Shown here: positions 10,166-22,100 of the stretch, piece by piece | Numbering within the stretch: the first letter of the stretch is position 1 | Layout: each line of letters begins with the position of its first letter | NCBI GenBank assembly: GCA_964017065.1 | Contig: OZ024787.1 | Coordinates: 8,355,899-8,419,898, forward strand | Direction of reading: 5' to 3' | DNA length: 64,000 nt | Source of the DNA: Haliclona indistincta | Lineage: Eukaryota; Porifera; Demospongiae; Haplosclerida; Chalinidae | The notes under the pieces: generated by a model | The model's database searches: none | Seen by the model: the letters and a program-made list of their open reading frames with translations, nothing else | What the model was told of the DNA's origin: nothing | Position numbers and translations under genes: made by a program

Positions 10166-11118
10166 GCCAATGAATGCTACAAATAAGCATTTATAGTTGA
10201 CACCGAAGGTTTAGGTTGGTGTCAATAGCATTTTGGTGGCCGTTATTGACACCAACGAATGGCACGTATTCATAACTCAGAAACGGATAATTAAAATATT
10301 CGGCCTGGGGGACCGGGGCGTTATTTAGAATCATTTCCCAATCGTTCTGTGCGGTTCTGCGTAGAAAATCCGCGTTCTTCTCCTCGCTCTGAGATAGGGA
10401 ATTACTTGTCCTACAACCGCCTTACCATGGGAAATAGATCAGTTCTATAGTGGCTTGCTGAGGATGAAACATTTTTCACGTAGACCCAAGGATCCTTGCG
10501 TTGGCAGTGACGACCAATTTCGTCTGAAATCACGCTGGAATCTCTGCTCCAATTCTCAAACACAAGATTATAGACTACAAAGGTTAGATAACAATGTTAC
10601 TGTAGCTACTAGATGCAAGAAACCACCACAAACTGAACACGCTCGAGATAGATCATCGAGTTCAGGCCACGCCTGACTCGACGATCTTCTGCTTCTGTTG
10701 AACAGCTTGAGTTGATTCCTTGCATCTAGTAGCTACAGTAACATTGTTATCTAACCTTTGCAGTCTATAATCTTGTGTTTGAGAATTGGAGCAGTGATTC
10801 TAGCGTGATTTCAGACGAAATTGGTCGTCACTGCAAACGCAAGGATCCTTGGGTCTACGTAAAAAATGTTTCATCCTCAGCAAGCCACTATAGAACTGAT
10901 CTATTTCCCATGGTAAGGCGGTTGTAGGACAAGTAATTCCGTATCTCAGAGCGAGGAGAAGAACGCGGATTTTCTACACAGAACCGCACAGAACGATTGG
11001 GAAATGATTCTAAATAACGCCCCAGTCCCCCAGGCCGAATATTTTAATTATCCGTTTCTGAGTTATGAATACGTGCCATTGGTGTCAATAGACACAATCT
11101 TTAAAGTATCGCTGCGCG

Positions 11119-11940
11119 GGTCGCTCTAAAAGGAGGAACGAGGAAATAAGAAATGGGAAACGGAAATGAGGAAACGGAGAAATGACGAGATAAGGTAGGG
11201 CGGGGTAACTTGGAAAAAACTTTATGTTCTCGTACCTGGCGTACGCGTGAAGAAGAAAATTGCTGTACGTCGAGTCGCTTACACAGTAGGTACATTTATA
11301 GGTCTGCTTTGCAATTGAAGCTCGATTATGAAGTGAACTGGTAGATTAGTAGGTGTGGTAACTTGGAACACAGTCTCTTTTTTATATTCCTGGCAATTTG
11401 TGCTATGGAAAATTGGAGCGAAGATGAATTCTTTTTAATTTCTTGTACGAGGTCCAGTCGCCTGTAATCGCATGTCCGAAGCTTTAGTGCATATTCGCAG
11501 ACAAAATCGAATATTTTCCGCGCAATCTGCGCGGCTAAGATGCCAGTTTATAGCTAAAGGCGCAGTTAAAGTCACATTTTTCTTCATGAAACAATGAAAC
11601 ATAACAATCAGGATGATCTCCTTCTGGTGTTCTACATTCAGCCACTGTTAGTAGCAGAGTCGGTAAAATCGAAATCGAATGATTTTAGAGATGATCTAGA
11701 AATATTAGTTAACGCCACTATTTAGCTGCTGGTCGCTCATTATCCCTCGTCTAAAACACTACAAAGAAGAAAGAGGAACGCTTAAAGGTGCCACATCGGC
11801 GACTGTTGTTGGGACTGAGTACGAGGTCCAGGGTTTGAATTTTGTTCCAAGACGGTACTCAACCCAACCTTGTCATTTCTCCGTTTCCTCGTTTCCGTTT
11901 CCCATTTCTTATTTCCTCGTTCCTCCTTTTAGAGCGACCC
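11119..11940. mobile_element. 822-bp MITE with about 80-bp inverted ends and 9-bp target duplication
   Basis: It starts GGGTCGCTCTAAAAGGAGG, and its reverse complement ends at 11940. TCGCTGCGC flanks it at 11110-11118 and 11941-11949. The 9-bp duplication suggests a Mutator-like source. It lies in the same R1 copy as the preceding foldback element. Confidence 0.9.
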
Positions 11941-12130
11941 TCGCTGCGCCGTGTGGATCACTATCATGGAGAACACACACCCGGCAATCGGCATTTGTCT
12001 GGAGTCTTCGAAGAACGGTAAGCTCGTGTAGGATCGCCATTCTGCACTTGCCAGATAATTATAACCGCCGTATAGGTCTACAAACAAGTGTGGGCGGGGC
12101 TCGTATGCACTGCATGCATGCGTAGGCGAC
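11941..12130 (+). repeat. Dispersed repeat R1, copy 2, right piece
   Basis: It continues the match to 5540-5715 after the two insertions. Confidence 0.75.
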
Positions 12131-12254
12131 TAGGCAGACCTGATACGCACAGCTTAACAATTTTAGCTACAAGTTTAGGAAAAGCCATCAACAACAGGAA
12201 TACTAAACTAATGGTGGAAACAAAGACTTCTCCGTACATGCATGATATTGAACT

Positions 12255-12722
12255 GCACTTCACTAAAAAGAAAAAAGGACACAAACAAGAAATTAAAAAG
12301 ATTTCTATCGAAATCAAAAGGATGTATACATCCTTTTGATTTCGATAGAAATCTTTTTGATGAAGAAATCTACCACTGGTTCACAATGTAAATCAACAAG
12401 GAACAAGCATAGAATGGTAACACGATTGACTTGCTAACAGACCATAGATCCCTACATCAGTGGCTGTACATAAGATCAATATTTTGTCACAAGCTGAATT
12501 CTATTCAAAGTGTCAGTCAACAGTAAATAGCTTAACTAGCTATAGGCTGGCCACAGCAGCCACTGATGTAGGGATCTATGGTCTGTTAGCAAGTCAATCG
12601 TGTTACCATTCTATGCTTGTTCCTTGTTGGTTTACATTGTGAACCAGTGGTAGATTTCTTCATCACTACATCCTTTTGATTTCGATAGAAATCTTTTTAA
12701 TTTGTTGTTTGTGTCCTTTTTT
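12255..12722. mobile_element. MITE, TCTATCGAAATCAAAAGGAT family, copy 2
   Basis: The inverted arms run from about 12255 and end at about 12722, with AAGGACACAAACAAG and its complement at the edges. The left arm carries an extra local inversion of AAAAGGATGTATACATCC at 12317-12334. Confidence 0.85.
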
Positions 12723-12727
12723 ATATT

Positions 12728-13143
12728 ATTGGCCCAAAAAATTGCACAATTGCTTCTCACGAACCAGAGCACGAAACATGGATTAATAATACAAATTCCT
12801 CTTTTATAAATGGCGGTCCGGTCTTGTCATTGTTATGTTTTAAAGGTCTTATATTGCAGCAATAGTACTATAGACCATGTTATAGCATACAACAATAAAG
12901 GATCATAGGCGGGAAATATTCTCTTATCAGCCGCAGCGCCGAAAGTGTCCACTTGCAACCTGACCATGAACACTATACTCTAAGTGTGCATGCTTTGCAA
13001 AGCGAACATTATTGCTTTGATTCAAAATACTATATACTCACTATTGTAATAGTGAGGTTTACTATAGAGACAACATCAGTGACGATTTGTAGTGAGCATT
13101 TCCTTTATCAGCAAGAAGTTTGTAACTCCCATCATGATAGAAA
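12728..13143 (+). pseudogene. Decayed receptor-like gene, copy C, middle part
   Basis: It matches 41275-41695 of the intact gene, including CTTCTCACGAAC, ACCATGTT and CAGCAAGAAGTTTG, with frameshifts and a deletion near 13060. It is the continuation of the fragment that stops near 5045. It is cut at 13143 by an ATGCCTCGG-family sequence. Confidence 0.8.
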
Positions 13144-13580
13144 GGTAAGCTCTGAAACTTGCAATGCAGGTAGAAATCGATATTATCTCGGATGTGAACT
13201 AGCGAAATTTCGATACAAAGCTTTGTTCTAGAGTTATGGCGTGATTTGCTTACTTTGTTTGCCGTTGCTGGCGATCTGGACTTCTCCGAAGGCAAGGCTG
13301 TCCACAGTTGACTGCCTAGAAGCTGATAGGTTAGAATTTTACTACAGGATAGCAGCGCAGGTCCAGAGAAATTGTGTAAGCAAGCTATGGAAGCTATCTC
13401 GCTCGTGGTATGCGTGTGCTGTACTAAACACTGTAGACACGCCCAGTTGAATTGTGGTCAGCACTGATTGGCTTCTGATTGCATAACTAAACTTGAGCAC
13501 TACTGTACAGAAATCCTGTATACATGCATCTGCAGTTGCTGCGTTTGTAGAATGGTGGATAGTTGTGTTTGTTGATATTT
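13144..13580. mobile_element. ATGCCTCGG-family element, older 5'-truncated copy
   Basis: The internal part of the family (compare 7400-7830) without the 5' hairpin. It is interrupted at 13580 by a younger full copy. The family's 3' signature reappears at 33950-33979, so this copy may be split by everything between. Confidence 0.7.
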
Positions 13581-14339
13581 ATGCCTCGGTGGGCGGAGCC
13601 ACGAGGCATACAGTAGTCGTGTTGTCATTCAGTCATTCTGTCATTCAGTCATTCTGTCAGTCTGTCGCAACGATTTCTCGTCGCTCGCTGAAAACTAATC
13701 GCTGAAACAAGCAACACGGGTAGAAATCGATACTTGCTCGGATTTGTATTTTCAGAAGTTTGATTTTAAAGCTTAGTGCGTAAGTTACCGTGTGAATTGC
13801 TCTCGGTTGGTTCGGTTTTGTAGCGCACGTTGAAAGTTAAGCTCTGAAACTAGCAATGCAAGTAGAACACGGTATTATCTCGATTTTGAACATGTGAAAA
13901 CGTTATATGAAGCTTAGTTTGTGAGTTATGGCCGAGGTTATGGCGCTATTTACTTTGTTTACCATTGCCGTGTGGCGATCTGGACTTCTCCAAAGGCAAA
14001 AGCTGTCCACAGTTGACTGCCTAGAAGCTAATAGGTTATAATTATTACTACAGGATAGCAGCGCAGGTCCAGAGAAATTGTGTAAGCAAGCTATGGAAGC
14101 TATCTCGCTCGTGGTATGCGTGTGCCGAGTGCTATGCTAAACACTGTAGACACGCCCAGTTGAATTGTGGTTAGCACTGATTGGCTTCTGATTGCATTAC
14201 TAAAACACTGCATAGTGATTGCTGTACAGAAATCCTGTATAAATGCATCTGCAGTTGCTGTGTTTGTGGAATGGTGGATAGTTGTGTTTGTGGATAATGT
14301 GTCATTCCACCGAGGCATCTGCACCTTAGGTGCTTCATT
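13581..14339. mobile_element. ATGCCTCGG-family element, copy 2, nested
   Basis: Near-identical to 7133-7892, with the same terminal hairpins. It is inserted in the older copy. Confidence 0.85.
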
Positions 14340-14424
14340 GTATCAGTATTCTCACAGCAATGAGTGCAATAGTCTTGTTGCAGTATACTTTAACTTGTTT
14401 CTACTGCAGCTTACAGCTTCCATG

Positions 14425-14454
14425 GGTCAGTGTACATTTGGATCAGTCAATATT
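14425..14454 (+). repeat. Left terminal inverted repeat of the 19.4-kb element
   Basis: Thirty bases identical to the reverse complement of 33763-33792, directly next to the CCATG target duplication at 14420-14424. Confidence 0.9.
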
Positions 14455-16930
14455 CTATTAATAAAAAGAATAAAAAAGGACTAAAATAAGGACTAAAATC
14501 TGTATTTTTCCATTTTTCAAATATGGCAATTCTAAGTGTCAAAAACCAATTTTCAATTTTCTGTTGCTGCTAGATCGAATTGACATAATCGACGTACTCG
14601 CCGTAACGTAACAGACCAGGAGTCAGGACTCAGTCCGAAGCGAACACACCTACTTTGCCACACCTACAATTAAAATGGCGACTAGCAGTACAGTACCTGC
14701 TGACCTGGAGTACAAGCCTGTCTACCGTGTACGAGTGGACTTGTTCCTTAGTACGTTGCTATTGTCATGGTCGTCATCTGTGTCCTGGTGGTCGTCTGCG
14801 TTCTGGGCCTCTGCTGGCGACTTGTATATAATATGTATGTGTATACGTACTAGGGAAGCAAAGTTTACTAGCTGTGGTCATGCATGTACAATAGGATGTT
14901 CATGCATGTGGGCACCGTGTAGCTAGATGACAGTCCTGCAAGATGCCTGCATGGCCAGGCTTCAAGACCAATATATCGGCCCTAGAACCTGTACCATAAT
15001 TGTTAGTGTGTTACCATTTTCACAGTTTCATCGATAAGTCGACATCACCTATGTAACTCCCCCTGAGGAGAGTGGCTTGCTTTGTGTGCAGGGTTTCACG
15101 ACGAGATAGGCTATAATAGTGTCCATTGATCACCTCTAGTAATAATTATAGCTGTCATTGCCCGTGTTGTGTTTGTGTGAATGGGTCTGTGATAGTGTGG
15201 TTAACCTGTAGCTCTGTAAGTTATGCTCTGCATGCTAGCTATCAGCATTTTGGTTTCTGTTTATCTGCCAGAACACATGTAGACTTACACTTTCTCCTCT
15301 CTACTGCATCTTACTACACACACACAATCTCTCACATTACCTAGCAGGTCAATCGTTCACTGATACAATGCACGGGTTGTTATGGTGATGATGACAGTCT
15401 CAACAAAATAGTAAGAATGATTTCTATCCACCTTGTCTCATGTTTTTGTGTTTCTCTATCACCCACACCACTCTATATCACTTGCTCAGTAATGTATCGA
15501 TTCTATCACCTTAAAGTAAGATACGATACACGTGCCCTGCTCTAAATGCCATAGAGCGCACTCGTCGTTTCATAGAGCACTGGGGGCGGGGCCACGGGCA
15601 GCAACTGTTTGCGTAGCGATCGACTCCGGGCTAGTTTCTGCAAGGTCACACTTTAAATCTGTTCAAGCACTGCATCTCGTGCTCTATGGCGTATGCCGTA
15701 TGATTGCACTCGGGACGTGTCTCGACACGGTGCTTTAACTAGTACAATACATAGATGCTAAATACTCTCAAGCAAACTCCCAGACTCTCCCAATGTGTTA
15801 TGTGATGTCATGCTTTTTATGTGTTTGCTGGACTGAGCTGTTCTCAGTGTGTGCAGTGTGTTTTGTGATTTTCTGAGACAAGGCACAAAGCGCAGCAGAT
15901 CTGCGTAGTTTGTTTCTGTTCCATGACAACTGTTATTAAGTATAATTATGTGTTCGACGCATGAAGACAGAGAACTTGTATCATGGCAAGATAAATGCTC
16001 GAAAAAGCTAGTTTCGTGTGTTTGAACAAATTCACTCCGTTGTGCTATTACTGCTTAGTTTAAAGCCTTGTCTTGATGTTTGCTTGCTCCGTGTTCTGTG
16101 AACACATTCATGAAAGACAGTTGGGCTCCGCTAAGCAATGCATCTGTTAGCAGCACCAGCATTAGTCATGCCAGTTTCTCTATGATAAAAGCTGGTAACT
16201 TTCCACCATTCTTGTTGGATTTGTGTTAGTAATAATTATGACATCACATCACATCACCGATACGTAGTATTTATTATCTAATATATGCTATATCACTCAC
16301 CAAGTGTCTCTTCACTACTACAGGAGCTGTCGTCAGATACTACGTTACCATCAGATGGGTGTGTACTATGGCAGACAAGTGATCACCATTGTACTGCGAT
16401 TATTATATTGAAAATTTGTTCATCTGTTCTATGATTGTGTTTCAGTCATCAAATTAATTATTACAAACCATGGGCATGGTACTACTGCACAGTGATCTTT
16501 GATTACAATAGCTTGCAGGTCAGTGAGATTGCTACTGACCACTGTAGTGACATCACTAAAATAGGGTCCAGAAGGTTACATCAGTTCTCTACTGAGTACA
16601 CAGCAGTAAAAATAAATCTACTGCAGAGAGAAGTTTCACTACAACTAGGGTCTAGAGCTGCCCGTGCACCATGTTAAAACTAAAGTTTAGATCTGCCAAG
16701 TCTTGCATTTCACAGTCGTAAGTGCAGTAAGCATTTCACTGCTCTTGTGAGCCTGACACCTCAGCATAGAGACATTTCACTAAACTAGCATCTACAGGTC
16801 ACCAGCAGTCGTAGGTGCGCTATGAAAGTAAGAATTTCACTGATACCACTGCTGCAGAGACATTCAGCTAAAACTATAGGTCGGGTTTATCATAGATTTT
16901 GGGTTTGATACGACTGATTTCGAGCTAGGT
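14455..16930. other. Left arm of the 19.4-kb element, no convincing gene
   Basis: A diverged inverted counterpart of the right arm. Short ORFs at 14675-14926, 15126-15344 and 15532-15738 have no family features. The words AAAATGGCGACTAGCAGTAC and TTGTTCCTTAG occur in both arms and might be a first exon and an acceptor, but no continuous coding sequence follows. Confidence 0.5.
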
Positions 16931-18350
16931 GCATTCTATTATTATTATTATTATTATCAACAGAAACCAGAACACAACATAGATAGAAGATTATACCTGA
17001 TGAGGAAATGAATATAAATAGACAAGTGATAAATTATTATATGATTTTACAGTACGTGGGTATAATTTTTTGTGTTAGAGAGTTCCGAAAACATGAGCTG
17101 TCAAGTGCAGTGGATGTACATGTACTGATGGATTTCCAGCACGTTGTACAGGAATCCAGCCTGACTTGTAAAAACAGGAGTTTTATAGAGATTACTACAT
17201 TTGTAACAGAGGCATATGTGGAAAGAGCAATGATGAGAGGGGGAGAAGTTTTTTAGAAAGTGTTGCCACATGTGCTCTACAATTTGTTTTTAATAGAGGA
17301 GTGAGATAGATTGAGGTTCACCGGAGGAAGGGCATTCCATAATCGGTATAAATTATTCTTTTTGATGAGCAATAGAAGAATTTGAAGATTGATGAACTAG
17401 ATTCATGGTATGTCCGGATCTTGTGTTAGATGAGGAAAAAGTGATAAGGTCCTTAACGGGAAAACTTGGATCAGGATATCTTAGACGTAGAATATCAGTT
17501 AGCTCGTATAGGTACATCATTCAGTGGAAGCAAGTGTAGAGAAATAAGCCTGGATTTATAGTCAGAGATGTAGTCACAAAGAAAAAACTTAGTATATTAC
17601 CTCTTCTTTGGACCTGCTCTAACAATTGCATGTCACTGATAAGATGTGTTCTCCATACCGGAGAACACTAAGTGATTTTTGATCTGACGAGAGAAATGTA
17701 GAGAATTTTTTTGATTTTCGTGGGGATAGAAGAGGAGAATGTACGACGGATAAGACCAAATGTTTGATATGCTTTAGCTGTTAATTGTAGTGTCGAGACC
17801 ATGACATGTCAGTTGAGATGATAATACCGAGGTCACAGTAGTGGTATAGTGAGGATAAGCTGACATTGTTGACAGTGTAGTCAGTTGAAATTGCATTAGC
17901 CGTTCTATTGTGAAACCCTAGAAGACAAGTTTTGGAAATGTTGAATGACAAGCCGTTGTCTTGACACCATGTGCTGAGTTGATCTAAATCAGATTGGAGA
18001 AGATATTAATCTTGAAACGATAGAATCGTTTTACAAATTTTTGTGTCATCGGCAACTCCTGAAGTTACTGGCAACCACCGCGAGATTTTATCATTAACTC
18101 TTACACACTTAAGTTCTACTGATAGTAGTAGACCCAGGGCCTGGTCTACTGGCAGGCTATATTACTGAATGCACAGATCGAAACATAGTTTTCAAAGTAG
18201 CAGATGCACTATGAAAGTAGGGATTTAACTGCTTTTGCTAGCCTGACATCAGACTGAAGAGCTCGCTGCTGTTTCATTAGAACTAGGGTTTACACAGCCT
18301 CGCTATGAGAGTAACAATTTCTATTGCTAGCCTGACACCGGAGAGACAAT
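16690..18350 (+). repeat. Degenerate repeats with the CAGTCGTAGGTGC motif, left set
   Basis: Blocks near 16706, 16805, 18200 and 18295 share CAGTCGTAGGTGC..ATGA..GT and TTTCACTG..GCCTGACACC, with various losses. The same units recur at 30160-30345 in the same orientation, unlike the rest of the arms. Confidence 0.5.
16936..18145 (-). pseudogene. LINE reverse transcriptase remnant (CR1/Jockey-like)
   Basis: Minus-strand translation shows ADDTKIC, the catalytic Asp-Asp of the polymerase, then SDLDQLSTWCQDNGLSFN and, nearer the 3' end, RLWNALPPVNLNLSHSSI, all familiar from the C-terminal half of non-LTR reverse transcriptases. The part between TSGV and ADD is missing and there are many stops and frameshifts. 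The 3' end is an (AAT)n run (plus strand 16936-16960), the usual tail of CR1/L2-type elements. It inserted into the left arm of the 19.4-kb element and is dead. Confidence 0.75.
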
Positions 18351-19172
18351 TCGCTAGAACTAGCTAGGGTCTAGAGCTTGATTATTGTTGTATTGTTTCG
18401 TTTGTTTGTTTGTCAGTATATTTTTTCCCCTACACCTTAGTGCTACCTAAAGACTTTAATTATTGTGTTTGTACTTTAGTTAACTATTTTACTTTTATCT
18501 TATTTTCTTAGCTTTTTCCTTCCTACACCTTAGTGTACGATACAATTGGCAGTGAAATATATCCATACTCTAGTCTTACACTATAGCCTGGTCACTCTGC
18601 AGTGGTGTCAAAGCTAGCATTCGTTAACTGCTACAAAAATACACTGATCTAAATTGTTGATTAGTTTCGCGGCACAGTAAATAGAATCCTATGCGAGAGT
18701 GCAGCTCTACTGTAACCCCGGCCGCTGCAGAGTGGCAATTCACTGCTACCATCAGACTACAGTTGAAAAATGGTCCGGGATTTGGGATGGAATAGATGCA
18801 AGCTAGCCTAGTACATGTACCACTACATCAGTGAGAGTGATCTTTCACTAAAACTACTCTATAAAACGAGGGTCTAGAGCTCGCCCGTGTTGGTCAAGAA
18901 CCTTGATTAGTGAATTGTCTCTCTCAATCAAATGGTGCAACTAGGACCGTAGAAAAGCGTAAGAGCAAATATGCAAAACGTGGGCGAACTGAGCTGAGTC
19001 TGGGAAGGGCCAACTCTGGAGTGTGACACGAATTGCCACAGGCGAGCTCTACTTTCCCATTCAAATTTTCCCGGTAAAATCTACAGCTATAGCTATGCAT
19101 GCATAGCTACCTATATTATTTGCAAACTACAATAAGAATTATTATAAGAATTATTATCATAGTTGTTAATAA
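18350..19172. other. Inner left arm, no gene recognised
   Basis: AT-rich sequence with a few CAGTCGTA-type relics. The last 150 bp match, inverted, the stretch after the duplicated integrase tail at 30096-30160 (shared word GAATGGGAAAGTAGA). Confidence 0.4.
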
Positions 19173-22100
19173 TCATGAACATGACAGTCGGTATGTGATG
19201 TCACACAAGAAAATGAGCCCGTCTCGAAAAAGTCTGTCATCTCCATTTACTAGGGAAGAAAAAATTGGCTCAAAAGATGGAAATCTTTCTTCAAAAGCTT
19301 GTTGGCGAATTCCACACTTTGTCGTATCTGTAAGTAGTGGGTCAACACCAAAGCCAGCTGGATCTGTAATTCGTCCTCCACTTCTCCTGTACATCTGGAC
19401 AGCTTCAGCAGGAGTCCATAACAACGACTGGTCAATTCGCTTCACACGGTCATCAATGAAAACTCTCTGATTAGGTACTCCCTGAGGAAGTCCATGTCTT
19501 CGACCTTGTAAACAAAAAAAAACATGTATACATGCGTATACAGATTCAGTAGGAATTATTTACATGTACTAGTTTCACATGTCTTTCATTATTACTCTAT
19601 TAGACCATACCACGTGACTTTCCACCAATCAGATTGCTCAAAAAGTGCACATTAAATAGCTTAATACACACTTGCAGAGGTTTGCAGGTTGCTTGACCAA
19701 ACAATTTCCTGCTCGCGCATGCGCATAGCGTGTTTCTGTATACTAATTGTACAGAAAACGTACTGTGCGCATGCGCTAGCAGTAAATTTTTGGTCAAGCA
19801 ACCTGCAAACCTCTGTAAGTGTGCATTAAGTTCTTAAGGCACACTTTTATTAATGCACACTATTAGGTAAACAAAGAATGGTAAAGTCACGTCAAAACTC
19901 ACGTGGTATGGTCTAAAACGTTTAAACCACACTCTAGTGTGGTTTAAATATTACTTAGACACCCAGGTGTTTATTTTAAAGAGGCTTTTTGGAGGAAAAT
20001 TCCTACCTTAATTCGCCAAATGAGACTTTAACCCGAGACTTCGCATTGCTAAGGCGAGCCATTTGCACCACTTTTTGTGAACAGCAATACGTTGCTTTCT
20101 TTAATTCGTAGCTGGCATTTATTAGAGACCTGGCAACTATTCGAACCCAGCGTTTAAGGGACTACACGGCGAACTATAGAAACGGCTCGATTTGCGTGCT
20201 GTTTTTTCTGCCTCACCATCTAGTACTTCACAGCGACCTTACCAACTGCTGGGCGGTCCTAGGGTGGAGCTAGAGGGCCGAGGGACCCAAATGTTTTACG
20301 ACATAGTCTTTCTTTAATTTAAAGGTAGCAACCAGGGTGGGTGGGAGGGCGGGCAAGCGGAGCGGGTGAACTTTGCCTACCTCTGGCGCCACAAATGACC
20401 TTGCTGCGTTCTTAGCTGACCTCTGTAGCTCAATTCTTGTGCAAACCACGAAACTAATTAAATATTCGCGGCCTTGTGACTGACAGACTGAACACTTTAC
20501 GCAAAAACGCATGCATACGTTTGCTCACCACGAGCCATTCAGTTCACAAATCCATTTTGGTGGGCGTGGCTTGTCCGCTCATTGAATAAAATTTTAACTC
20601 TTTCTACAGTGTTTGCTCCGCCCACAAGCAGATTTGTGAGTTTCTTTGATGATAACTGTCTTTGACCACGCTTTGTTTGCCCGAAGAAACTGAAATTTTC
20701 GTCATTCTGATGTTCGAAGTGTAGTCCCTTAAATGGTATGTAATGCTATTCATTGTCTAGAGTGCTATTTTTAGCTAACTATTGAGCATTAAGGGACTAC
20801 ACGGCGAACTATAGAAACGGCTCGATTTGCGTGCTGTTTTTTCTGCCTCACCATCTAGTACTTCACAGCGACCTTACCAACTGCTGGGCGGTCCTAGGGT
20901 GGAGCTAGAGGGCCGAGGGACCCAAATGTTTTACGACATAGTCTTTCTTTAATTTAAAGGTAGCAACCAGGGTGGGTGGGAGGGGGGAGGGCGGGCAAGC
21001 GGAGTTGGTGAACTTTGCCTACCTCTGGCGCCACAAATGACCTTGCTGCGTTCTTAGCTGACCTCTGTAGCTCAATTCTTGTGCAAACCACGAAACTAAT
21101 TAAATATTCGCGGACTGACAGACTGAACACTTTACGCAAAAACGCATGCATACGTTTGCTCACCACGAGCCATTCAGTTCACAAATCCATTTTGGTGGGC
21201 GTGGCTTGTCCGCTCATTGAATAAAATTTTAACTCTTTCTACAGTGTTTGCTCCGCCCACAAGCAGATTTGTGAGTTTCTTTGATGATAACTGTCTTTGA
21301 CCACGCTTTGTTTGCCCGAAGAAACTGAAATTTTCGTCATTCTGATGTTCGAAGTGTAGTCCCTTAATAAGTATTAGTTATTACACCCTCCCAGAGGTCT
21401 GTTGCTGGTTTATAGGCCCGACCGTCGAGGGGCGCGTAGCGCCCGAGATGGGAGGGCCTATAAATCAGCAACAGACCGAGGGGAGGGTGTAATAAGTGGT
21501 TTATTTAGCGTTGCTATGCAGTTGCTAGGCAATGGGTTACGTCATCATAGTTGCTAGGATTTTGAGCGTTGCTAAGCAATCTATTGCGTCAGTCGTTTGA
21601 AGGGAAAGGCACGAACCACGAGGCTACAATGGATCCTGCGAAGCGCTCTCGAGAAAACTTTTGTTTGGCGGTGGATGGGTGGACTGAAATAGAGGAGGAT
21701 AAAGAAAATACTTCCCCCCCAGCCAAACAGCGTAGGATGAGCCTGTCATTACCCAAAGACAAGAGCCGTAAGACTCGGACCACTGCTACCACCGCTAGTA
21801 CCAGCACCAGCATTTCCAGATGGTCATTTTTGAGTGAAACCGAAGAGGCGATTATAACCGAGAAGTGTGTGCCAAGGAATACAGCGTATTCCACTGAGTG
21901 GGCAGTGTCAACGTTTTCTACCTGGGCTAAAAATCGCAACACTGCGTTTCCTGGTATTCCCGACAAGCTTGTGAACAGACTTCGTTTGCCGAGCAGTTGT
22001 CCTATTCAAAGACAGATTCATGTACTCCTACGACCAGTACGAACACTACTGTTACTAGTAATTCTACTAATTCAGTCGCAGTGCCTTGCCAAGCTGTTGC

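Larger units (their letters stand above)
9710..11100. mobile_element. Composite foldback element with 9-bp target duplication (Mutator-like)
   Basis: TTTAAAGTA occurs at 9701-9709 and again at 11101-11109. The uninterrupted R1 copy at 5384 shows these flanks are contiguous without the element. The termini read TGTGTCTATTGACACC (from 9713) and its complement (to 11096). The right part, 10258-11082, is a giant hairpin: 10260-10622 is nearly an exact reverse complement of 10715-11081. A 9-bp duplication with long inverted repeats fits Mutator-like elements. No transposase is present; ORFs inside are arm readings. Confidence 0.85.
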
